Shown here in pieces: positions 54,093-64,000 of a DNA stretch of 64,000 bases. This DNA comes from Embiotoca jacksoni (taxonomy: Eukaryota > Chordata > Actinopteri > Embiotocidae): contig JAKOON010000032.1 of assembly GCA_022577435.1 (NCBI GenBank), positions 1,178,001 through 1,242,000 of the forward strand, written 5' to 3'. Positions within the stretch are counted from its first letter, which is position 1, and each line of letters starts with the position of its first letter. The notes beneath the pieces are model-generated. The model saw only the letters and a list, made by a program, of their open reading frames with translations. It made no database searches and was not told the DNA's origin. Made by a program: the position numbers and the translations under genes.

Positions 54093-55448
54093 CAAATCAA
54101 ATAGAGTTTATTCACTTAATCAGTCCTTAATTACCAGACAGTGAAAAAAGAAGTCAGTTGTCAAAGAATAAACATTTGTAAGCACTGCTGAAGCAGGCTA
54201 AGTATTATATTGACTCTGTCCTCTTTGAAATTCATCACTGTCTAAACAACCACATTCCCTTTTGTCAGCACAGCTCCTCTGGTGCTGAAAAGGACAGCAG
54301 CTGGTCTTTGACATGATCTCCACTGTCCAACATGAGGAAAAACACCAAACTACCAGTCAGATTAAAAAACAAAACTAGTTTGAACTGGCAGAAATCAGCC
54401 ACTGTTCCTGAGACCTCACTTAAATTAAAAGGTTCATAGAGAAACTGTGGGCCTTGATGGATTATTGTAGATTTTTTTTAACAAGATCACAGAGAGTGGA
54501 GGACTCGCGTGATTTGAATGACACGTTATCGGATTTGCGCTCCACTCAGCACGCAAGGAAGTAAAAATTTGGAGGAAGTTGTGTGAACTGACACATTCGT
54601 AGACATAGAAGCACGTTGGTTGCGTGAGACAAACACCTGACGGACAGCCCAAACACGCCAGAAGCACTTAAAATGTTGTCAGTTTGAATTGTTCACAAGA
54701 GAGGGGAGTTCAGTTGAGACACATATTGAGAGGGGAAACACAGATCAAAAGGAAGGAAAGGAAGAAGTTTGATACAAGCCAAAAATCCCTATACAAACCA
54801 CATATACTGTCAAGGGCTGATATGTGGACATGCACGTTTTTGTTTCGTAACTATGCAGTTGTTTACAATGTATGACAGGCATGCAGTATTTACTTAAGCA
54901 CTTCTGTTGTGGTATTACTTGTTGCATCCGCCTTTGTCCCAGGTGCCTCATTCTTTAATGGATGTATTTGGCTTAATTTGCGCTTGGCGTGCAAAGATCT
55001 CACGCTAACTGCTATCAGTTTGGTCGGATTCATTTCTATCAAATTATAAAACAATTTATCGCCCATCTGAAGATACGAATTACACCGCTATGACGCAAAT
55101 GCAGCTCTGCAGCATACATATCAAACAAAGTGAGAGCAGTCATACAGAGATTGGAGGGCTGTTCCCCTTTTTCAATCACGCAAGGCAGTTTTTCTTAAAT
55201 GTCACCTGCAGGCCATCCCACATTCTTCATCATCATCTTCCTCCTTCTCTTCCTTCCATTCAATGATTAACCCCATTTGTATACTGGGATGTTAGTCTTC
55301 AGCGGTTCCAAGCAATCTGTGGCCAAACATCATGGTCTGGTCGTGGTTGTGACCAGCTTCTGCTGTGTTGCTGGTCTCTTTTCCTTTTATCCAGTAGGAA
55401 GGTAGACGACCAACTCCAGATGTTGTTTTTTAAGGCTTTTGCTGCCAG

Positions 55449-55449
<1 letters not shown>

Positions 55450-55527
<78 letters not shown>

Positions 55528-55578
55528 TGTGTGTGTGTGCGTGTGTGTGTGTGCGTGTGTGCGTGTGCGTGTGTGTGT
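55450..55578. repeat. Compound GT/GTGC microsatellite
   Basis: A GT run flanks about ten GCGT tetranucleotide units, then an alternating GT tail with GC interruptions, about 129 bp in all. A degenerate GT run also occurs at about 55735-55775. Confidence 0.95.
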
Positions 55579-56305
55579 AGCTGGCAATTACAGCTAGTTA
55601 CAAGGAAGCTGTCTGCTTTAACAAAGATGGATGAATTCCCAGGCAGCCTGTTGTGAAACCTGTTATAGGATGGAGAAAGTAGATCATTTAAGCTGAAGTG
55701 TTTACCTTTATAGGCAGAATCTGTGTGTTCGTGCTTATGTGTGTGTTTGTATGTATGTGTATGTGTGTGTGTGCAGTGGTGCAGCGCTGTAAACCCTATC
55801 CCATTTGCTCTCTCTCTCTCTGCCCTCCTCTCATTTTCTTCCCGCCTCTCTCCTCTCAGTTCATCAGGTTCAGGATACATGCCTCTCTCAACCAGACTTC
55901 TGTTAAGTTCATGACTATTTCACTGTAAAACATGGTGGTGTCATGGCACGGGAAAAATTATGTAAAAATGCATTAATCCTTATTCATATCTTCATTGATA
56001 AGAATCATTAAGACACATTTTGCTTTAATCTTTGTTATAAGATGTATTTAGCTTTATAAATATGACTCAGTTGCACTTTATGAGGCTCCATTAGCTAATA
56101 GCTAGGTGGACCAATAAACTGTTTACTGCTCGTGTTTTTTTTTTTTACAGCATTTTGAGTGTAGTTTGGTCTGTTGTTTCCACACCTCACATTGCATATA
56201 AATCACACAACCTTTTTTGAGTTGTGAATGAGGACTCCTGTCTTGGAGGATAAAACTGTACTATGCTATTTATTTAGGCAACTGCCCTACTTCTTTATCA
56301 ACCAA

Positions 56306-56480
56306 TATTATGGGAAATACACTTATTTGCTTTTTCTAAGATTGAAATGAGAAGATTAACAGATAGATATCTGCATTAAGTGTACTTAGATCTGTGGAGC
56401 TAAAATCAAGATGCAGTTAGCTTAACTCTGTTTAAAGGCTCAAACAGTTGTAACAGCAAGCTACCAACATCTCCAAAAGT
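56306..56480. repeat. Decayed teleost dispersed repeat
   Basis: The order GGGAAATACACTTATTTGCT, GAAATGAGAAGATTAACAGA, GTGGAGCTAAAATCAAGATG, CAGTTAGCTTAACTC, AGCTACCAACATCTCC matches a common fish repeat, here strongly diverged. Class uncertain; ends approximate. Confidence 0.6.
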
Positions 56481-56770
56481 CAAATTTTGTTATAACACTA
56501 CAGTTATGGTACAGTTATGTAGCTGTTTGAAACAAAAATATTTGCCCACAGAAAGGCTAGCAAGTGCTGCTATAGCCAAAAATGTTATCCAGAGCTATGT
56601 AGAATCAATAAACAATGATGTTCTATCATGTTCTATCTAGTCAGATTCAACTAACAAGTTACAACATATTATTTTGTTACTTCAGATTGCTATTTGAACT
56701 GGGGACGGAGCCCAGTTAACAGTCTTTTTGCTGAGTTACATTAACATCATCACACAAAATCAATCTCTTT

Positions 56771-56794
56771 AAAAAAAAAAAAAAAAAAAAAAAA
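56771..56794. repeat. Poly-A tract, 24 bases
   Basis: Homopolymer A run downstream of the decayed repeat at 56306. A link between the two is possible but not shown. Confidence 0.85.
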
Positions 56795-57194
56795 CAGTCC
56801 AAAAACAATTTGTCAAATGGTTTAGTAGTTTGTGTAAATTTTCGAAACTAATCACAATGATGCTTTGGAACACCATGTTACCGTTGTTGGGATGGGCATG
56901 TTATTAAAGCATTGGTTGTAGGTAAAAATCACAAGGCGGTATATTTTTTGGAAGTAATGTGGTCTTTTTGCAGGCTTTAAAAACACCTGGCATGATTTAA
57001 AACAAACACTCATGAATCAAAACACATGAAAAGTGACACCATTATTTGTGACCTTTTTTATTTCTATATAAGACCAGCTGATATCTGATAGACATTGAGA
57101 TTCCACAGTAAATCATTATCATCTTTAAAACACCTGTCCTTTCCATTAAGAGACAGAAAAATAACAGCAGTGGCTTGGCTTGGCTCAAGGGTCT

Positions 57195-57210
57195 ACACAC
57201 ACACACACGC

Positions 57211-57278
<68 letters not shown>
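57195..57278. repeat. CA microsatellite
   Basis: About 84 bp of CA repeat with GC interruptions near its left end. Confidence 0.95.
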
Positions 57279-57281
<3 letters not shown>

Positions 57282-60200
57282 GAGTCCAGGCCTGCACAAC
57301 CGAACTGATGACAGCAGGCAGAACTTCAAAAGGTAAGACATCCCATAACTCACATCAGTCTCCTGGCACTCGTTGATTTTTCCAACCAATCATACTTGAA
57401 GAATGCTAAGAGTAAACAACTCCAGCTGAATGACAAGTTCCTCCGAGTTGTGGCACTCAATCCCTTATAAAACTGGATCAACACAATCTATGTGGGTTTC
57501 CATCCTGATTTTCCAGTGGAGATAAGATTTCCTTAACCTCACAGAGTGGATAAGTGGTGTTACCTGCAGTCATGTTTGGCAGTCTGGGTTCAGTGTGGGG
57601 AACACTGAGTATGTGACTTTCAATGTACCTGTTTTTATGTACATTTTCAATTCGTACCAAAGTACAAATTCCACACACCAAAAGTTCAAGTTTTCACGCT
57701 TGGCTGATGGGAAAAAGATAAAACCAAATTGAGATGAGGAAATGATACTTGACAAAATGCCAATTGAACCCACAGAGAGTGTCTGAAATCACGTCCTTCT
57801 TGACTTCCCATATGACAATCAAAGGTTGGTGAGCAGCAAATCAAAACGTTTAACTCTTTGCACCATCACTGACAGCTGTTGAGCCACAAAATGTATTTGT
57901 GCAGCTGTAAAATGTGTAGTGTACAGACACTACTCTTTTTATTTAGTTGTCAATTTCTGTCAGACGCTCAAATACAATAATAGCCAGTAAATATTGTACA
58001 ATATAGTTTATTAAATAGGGACTGATTTTCTTTTTTAAACTATTTCAAACTGCAATTTTATAACACAGTAAATAATATCAGGCTTCCCAATAACTGACAA
58101 CAATAGATTTTGTTGAGTCAGATGACAAATGTCATGGGAAGATTTGTATCTGCTGTAGCTTGCTGGCGTAAAACTTCCTGAGCTGGTTCAAGCTTGTCCA
58201 GTTACCTTTTAAATATTTTCATCTAGTTTGGTGTAGAACCAGAACCCTGTGAAAGGCTGCTCCGGTTGATGCATACAGCAATGCTAATAGAATTAGTCTA
58301 AAGCAAGGGATGAACATGTTGCAGTGCCGTACCGGTTGGTCCACAGATTTACAGAACAAAAAAAGGATGCATTACATTTCAAAGAGAAAATGATTTGACA
58401 ATGAAGAATAACCAGTAAGTAATCTAATGCATTTTTGATTTGAGTTGCTGCAATGTAAACAAATATAGGCCAGGACTTAACTGCCAGCCAAAGAAAAAAA
58501 GCCACCCCCGAGGCCTGTTTTATGGACCAGGGTAACAGAAGAATCTGCAATGATATTGAGTTTCTTTGGATGTTGAGGTTTCTTTTTCTTTCTTTTATAT
58601 CAGGATACATTTTTTATTATTTTGTGTTTTTGTAGTGTTTTAAGGAAGGGGCCATGTTGAAAATAGGTGCTTTCAGTTTATCCTGTTATTTTTGCTTTTT
58701 CATTTAAAAATTCCAAGAATAAAGACCATCAAGCTATCAATTTATTTATTTATTTTTTAAAGACTAAACTTTTAAGTATTAGTCTGACTGTGGCATGCAT
58801 GAAAGTTGAAAACTGTTCCTAGATTTCTTTTTCGTATTTCATTCATAAGGCTTATGGTTAGAAAACCTGTAGAAAACAAGCAGAGCTGCGCCTGTGGCTG
58901 TAAATTTTAAACAATCCACATTTTGTTTCAATATTTATCTATGAAATGTATTTCAGAATTCATCATTCACAGTATCTCTCATTGTGGATGCTTGAAATCA
59001 TTGCTGTCTAGTCAGGAACTGTCAGGTTCGAATTCCCTGCCTCAGACAGATTTACTGTTTTTGCTAAATGGACAGATTTACAACACTTTCCAGCTGAAAA
59101 GTTAAAAGTTTTGTTTTAAAAAAGCAGAGTCAATCAAAATGTGCTGTTTTTTTAACTTTCTTTGATGGCATGAATATTTACACATTCATTTGTCTTTTTT
59201 TTTATTTGAACTGTCATTCGACTGCTGTTTTGCCACATTATGTAATCTGTTCAGTAGATTAAAGTCATATTTCTGCTTCATCTCGTTTTTATGTCACCAA
59301 ATACTGAGCCATGCACACTATAGAGCTTTTGATTGACAGTTTCTTTTGAACTGTTCCACAATGGAAAATGGCTTTTCTTTATGCACTGTGGCTCACAGTA
59401 AATCAAAGATATAGCTGCTCTGTTAAAGTTGTAACATTCGAGAGGGTTATGCAACTATTCAGAGGAGGTGGACTCATAATAACACTATGGGGCACCGTAT
59501 CACAACCTAGGAGGGAAGTCGAAATGATGTAATGGCTCTGGAATCCAGTTTATAAATGAAATAATCAGGCGATAACAGTCCATAAAAATGCAAAAGTCCA
59601 GAATTCTTCACACTCTTTTCTTCTGTCCTTTCAACTTCATAGTAACTGTCATGAGCTGGCCAAGTCAGCAGCCATCAGGGGTGACGCATTGCTCTGATTT
59701 ACTTCCAGGATCAATTTCACCTTCATCTGTCAGCAATCAGCGCACTAGAAAAACATTTTGTTTCTGTGTACATTTTGTATTCCCCTTGTGTTGAGTCATG
59801 TTCATAAACGCCGTGGCAGCACACAATGTTCACACTGTTACGGCCTCTCTTTGACGGAGATATTTGTTATCATTGAATTGGGTGCACTTTCCGTTCTTTT
59901 GGCCAGTATGTCACCCACATCAAGCCTCCCCTTCGACATGACAGTGCACTGCGGGGTCCCTTCAAATGTTTTTAAAGGCCTGTACACTGCAGTTCTGCTG
60001 CTTCAGGTGGTTTACAGTGGAGACTGGCCGGAAAGATTGGACAGATAAACAGTAGATGGCAGCGCTTGAACCTGCAGAGTGATAATGTTATGTGTCTCGG
60101 TCCACCACAGTGCAAGGTAATCCAAAGTTTCAGAGGTATTTTTAGACTTTATATCTGCACCTATGCTGTGTTTTAATGAGCTTATGACTTTTCTTTGAGC

Positions 60201-61969
60201 AAATTCATGAACAATGTCTGAAGCCAGTTTTCACCTCCAACCTACACAACTTTACAACATGTGAATAAAACAATTTGGGAGTGAGCATAGACAGGGATGT
60301 GAGTATGTGAGAATGTATCACCCATCTGCACTTGGCTAGCAATTTTCCAATCACAGTCCATTTGACACTGCCAAAGGCAAAATACCGACCTCGAGATCAA
60401 TGATTGAGGTGATACAATATGGTGCACGACAGCAATGTAATGTATTTTCGAGACCGACTAGGATAATTCCAATTTATCACAATTTGTGGTCTCATGTTTG
60501 AAGTTCTGCTGATAGCTTTGGTTCACTTTCAACTCAGCAAAGTCCAAAAAGGCAAGAAACATGAGCAGTGAGATGATGAGATGGGTTGTAAGCAGCCAAC
60601 TGTTATCCCGTGTATCTACATCACTTTATTTGGAGGTAAAAACTTCAATAGGTATGCCTGAAATGTTGGTAATAGTCCTACATTGCAGTGTAAACCGTGT
60701 GTGCATACAAAGGCAGCTCATTTACAACCTGTGTGGTTAATGCAGTTCAATGAGACTCTGTAAAGGACAGAACACAAAAGAACATTGGTTGTTAGGTCAT
60801 TGGATTCTTACTTCCTGTGGCCATAGGAATAGGGATTACTGTCTCTACAAGTAAAGATAGAAAAAGTACAACATTGTTACAGTTTCTCAAAACCTCGAAG
60901 ATCAGAGGTTCTTAATGGCTGAGTGTAAAACAGTAAATCTGTCTGAGTGTCTGCGACACCAAGGTTTCTATTATACCTCTTGTCAATATCTGCTTCTTTT
61001 GAAATGATCTTGACCCTTCCTCATCTTTATTTAATGTATCTGAACCAAACCAAACCTTAAAGGACAGATTATGGGCCACAGTTTGTTTAGCCAAAGCTAA
61101 TACAATGCTTTAACAATCTGAGGTAGTCAAATTTAATGTATCGTAATTGGTATTTTCCAAGTTTGTGTTTGTGTTTTTTTCTGGACAACGTTACTGACTT
61201 GTTTCAGCATTGACTCAATCATTCAGTACTATACAAAAAGGAAATACACTGTACTGTTACAGTGTTCATGAGGTGACTCAAGAAACAGGCAGTCAATGTA
61301 TTAATGTGTCCATTCTACAGATTCAATGGTCAAACAGTGAGATGTAGAACGAAAGGCAAGCTGGGGAAATCCTGTGAATTTCTGCTCTGCACTGTATCCA
61401 AAAGGGAAAGTAAATAGTATCTCTCATCCTGTTTTCTCCATCCACAAAAAGACTGAATGTCAGAGTTTTGAGGGTATTACAGAAAGCTTCATAAAGGCCT
61501 GCAGTATAAGACAGCTGTGGTAAACACAGTAGTAAAGCTCAATTGACTCACTAATGTTGTGATGTTTACACAGACAGTAACTGTATATGAAGATTGATGT
61601 TGGGTGCAATTTCCTATTTAGAGCTCGACTTGCTCCGATATTAAGAGAGTTGCTCAACATATTTCCCAACTGTGTTATGCAGTGAAGGTTCAAACACTGT
61701 TACCTTTTTATAGGCCTCCTTACAAACGAGACCGATATTCAAACAGGCGATGCAATTAATATTCTAAGTGGTGCAAAGCCTCACAATGTCACTTTTCATT
61801 TACATCTCCAGCAATGTTTATGTCTTTCATTCGTGTGTCAGTCTCTTCGCTGCGTAAACACCTCATTCTGACAGCTGCTTCACACCTTTTTCATCCTCGC
61901 ACTCTGCATGATTCCATGGCACTTGTTTACCAGCTGGTGACATAGGGGGGGTTGACAGGGAAGACATCA
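57279..61969. other. Intronic stretch without recognised genes
   Basis: Mostly unremarkable sequence. The GC-richer patch at about 59800-60070 holds a 96-codon open frame with no recognisable domain or splice support, and the CTCF-like motif. Confidence 0.45.
60049..60063 (+). promoter_or_regulatory. CTCF-like motif
   Basis: ACAGTAGATGGCAGC agrees with the vertebrate CTCF core (CCASYAGRKGGCRSY) at 14 of 15 positions as I recall it. A single short match in a 64-kb window is suggestive only. Confidence 0.35.
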
Positions 61970-62004
61970 GTGACCACCAGCACCCATCACTCACACATAC
62001 ACGT

Positions 62005-62093
<89 letters not shown>

Positions 62094-62260
62094 GGGAAAG
62101 CTTCTGTGTAAGTAAGAAAGGCACAGGTGACCACCTAAGGGCGTCCATCACTTCACACACACATATTGTATAAATACACACAGACAGGCGCTGCTTGTGT
62201 AGAGGAGGGTCACAGATGACCACCTCAGAGCGGCCATCACTTCACACACAGACTTGGCTT
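61970..62260. repeat. 89-bp-period minisatellite, three units, hosting a CA array
   Basis: Three copies of a GTGACCACC...CCATCACT(T)CACACA unit start at 61970, 62127 and 62216. The second and third are 89 bp apart. The sequence between units also aligns (GCTTCTGTGTAAGTAAG against GCTTGTGTAGAGGAG). The larger spacing between units 1 and 2 is accounted for by the CA array inside unit 1. Confidence 0.75.
62009..62091. repeat. CA microsatellite inside the minisatellite
   Basis: Pure CA run of about 83 bp located where each minisatellite unit carries a short CACACA. Confidence 0.95.
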
Positions 62261-63439
62261 TTCCAAGCAGAGGGTTTTTCCTCTTTACAGTGAAACACAC
62301 ACCCCGGTGGCCAACTGCCCTTTTGACGTATGCACTGCCAGCTGGGAAAACATCGCTCGCTGCATGTGTCACCACCAACCTGGGCAGCAGGAAAGGAGCC
62401 TTGAAAAGGAGGTGATGGAGGAGGAGAAGGAGGGGGTCACAGGGTTGCTTGTCCCTCATGTGAGAGGCTCAGATGAATACAAGTGTTATCCCTGATTTAG
62501 TGGAACTTAAAGTCGCCTGCTCAGAAATGTGTTTTTATTCTTGTTCCTATAGCAAAATGTTTGCGCTTCACTGTGCATGATGAGTGCAGAGATTAAAACT
62601 ACAAGGCTATTTTTACAATCACCTGCTGAAGGGGGAAAGTTTCTCTGTCCTCATTGAAAATCTCATTTTATGGGGCGGGGCTGTGAGTATGATTTGTGAC
62701 ATCACAAATCAATATGAAGCCAATCCTGGTCCAATTCAGCTGGTATTATGAGGAAACTTGAATGCTTCAGTGTACATACACTAAGATTGGACTTTACAAT
62801 GAAGTCAAAGACATCTTATTTCTAAAGATTATATATTTGCATATTCGTATTTCTTGGGTGACATAATTATTATTAAATAGAGTATTTTATATACATCTAC
62901 AAACATCTTGGTTGGGAAAATAAAACTATTATATAACACTATAAAAAGTCTTAACAACTAAACAATTGCAATATTGTACATTATATTATTTTACATGTTT
63001 TAGTTTTATTTACTTTGTTTAGCTTGGCAATTTTATATAATGTTGGATTTAATATATAAAAATGCATTTCATAATAATAATAATTTATTAGGATGTTGTG
63101 AATGTAAATTATTTACATGCAAAGTGGTTATAGCTGCTGAATAAATTAAGTGTAGTTAAAAGCATTATACTTTCCTGAAGTGTAAAAGATTCAAAATGTA
63201 AAGTATCAAAGATGTGTGCCAAATGAAATGTCTTTATTCATCAACTTTTGCATTTGACCAAATTTTCATCAATCCAAACTGAAGTTGAGTTTTTTCTTTG
63301 GTATATATGGAAGGGAGAATTGCCTTAAAGGTGAACGTAAAACAACAAAAATGTCCAATAGATTATATTGAGGATTGCAACATGAGCGGGGTGAATCTTT
63401 CATGTGCAAGATGGACAATGATGCACATTTGTGGCCATT

Positions 63440-63830
63440 ATGTAAACAGAGGTGCTTGAAAGTTTGCGAACCCTTTACAATCTTTCTGCATAAATAAGTT
63501 CTAGACATCATCACATTTGTACACAAGTCCTAACAGTAGATAAACAGAACCCAACCCCAAGATTTGCAACAGTTGCAAATTGCAGACCCTGTAATGATTT
63601 TCTTTTTTCTTTTTTTTTAGTTCTTGGAGATTTCATTCTGCTCTGAATTTGTTGGGGCAGCCAGTCTTGGACAAATTGGCAGTCCTTTGAAATCTACACC
63701 ACTTATCGATGATTTGCCTTACAGTGGATGTATTTAAAGTAATATGGCGATCTTTTTAAAATCCCTAAACAGACTCATATTCTAACAGCATTTCTTGAAT
63801 TATGTCATACACATCAATAGCAAAGAGAAT
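63440..63830. mobile_element. Mariner/Tc1-like fragment
   Basis: AGGTGCTTGAAAGTTTGCGA, ACCCTTTACAATCTTTCTGC and ATAAATAAGTTCTAGACATC are familiar as a terminus of a fish Tc1/mariner-type element. The following TTGCAAATTGCAGACC and TTTCATTCTGCTCTGAA stretch resembles its internal, reversed transposase region. The copy appears to have an internal deletion and extends toward the window edge. Confidence 0.55.
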
Positions 63831-64000
63831 AGAAAGGACCAAAAAAAAGAATGTATGCACTTCCACGCCTCTATAGCCTGATTGAAACGGTTTAATCTCA
63901 TCCAAATTTGTCCAATGTTCTTTGTAAATATAGTCTTACAATATAACATTTATTATTCTTTGCCCAAAGTTGGAGGACATTATTGACATGGAGGTGAGAG

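Larger units (their letters stand above)
40799..64000 (+). other. astn1 intron downstream of exon C (3' end outside window)
   Basis: No further astrotactin exon was recognised. Exon C leaves in phase 1, so the next exon should begin with two bases completing Glu and continue with the second half of the FNIII domain; nothing fitting was seen. The stretch holds dispersed repeats, microsatellites and otherwise unremarkable AT-rich sequence, itemised separately. Confidence 0.55.

Noticed and set aside
59758..60048. 96-codon forward open frame in a GC-richer patch
   Set aside because: No similarity I recognise, no acceptor/donor pair in frame with astn1, and no conserved-looking motif.
63972..63993. 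Small exon-like segment at the right edge (AAAG, a short open stretch, then GAG/GTGAGAG)
   Set aside because: It encodes Leu-Glu-Asp-Ile-Ile-Asp-Met-Glu, which does not match the expected next astrotactin exon, and lies in a transposon-derived neighbourhood. Probably chance.

Overview
The window is intronic DNA of a vertebrate gene, almost certainly from a ray-finned (teleost) fish. It is AT-rich and holds a dozen long GT/CA microsatellites. It carries decayed transposon copies of types common in teleost genomes: Tc1-like and hAT DNA elements, a TTAA-flanked foldback MITE, a Rex1/L2/CR1-group LINE 3' end, and several high-copy fish repeats. Almost all long open frames here are read-through of microsatellites or chance frames in introns. 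No bacterial-style gene, operon, CRISPR array, rRNA or tRNA was recognised.

The only protein-coding signal is three consecutive + strand exons at 37895-38172, 40002-40135 and 40647-40798. They splice in a consistent frame (entering phase 1, then 0, then 2, leaving phase 1) into 188 codons of uninterrupted protein. That protein matches the C-terminal half of astrotactin, and astrotactin-1 (ASTN1) better than ASTN2. ASTN1 is a neuronal membrane glycoprotein of glia-guided neuronal migration. The segment covers a cysteine-rich stretch read here as the end of the MACPF-like region, and the start of the fibronectin type III domain. Upstream exons lie before base 1, so the 5' intron exceeds 37.8 kb. 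The exons after 40798 were not found, so the next intron probably exceeds 23 kb.

Layout. 1-9387: intron with few recognisable elements. 9388-11457: a possible nest of two inverted-repeat DNA elements. 11824-15470: a small hairpin and four GT arrays. 16124-20720: a fish interspersed repeat, a LINE fragment and a reversed Tc1-like relic. 24657-24882: a TTAA-flanked foldback MITE. 28930-29480: another dispersed fish repeat. 31218-31675: a hAT-type element with a perfect 8-bp target duplication. 37895-40798: the astn1 exon cluster, with a 68-nt near-perfect hairpin in its first internal intron. 40799-64000: the downstream intron, with a solo hAT end, a purine/pyrimidine strand-switch block, two tandem copies of a common fish repeat, a Tc1 terminus, a decayed fish repeat, a CTCF-like site, an 89-bp-period minisatellite hosting a CA array, and a mariner/Tc1-like fragment at the right edge.

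I see no convincing new biological system. The observations most worth checking are the intronic hairpin at 39687-39754, a tandem splice donor at exon B whose second choice would frameshift astn1, the intact-looking hAT and piggyBac-type MITEs, and the minisatellite that appears to have seeded a microsatellite.
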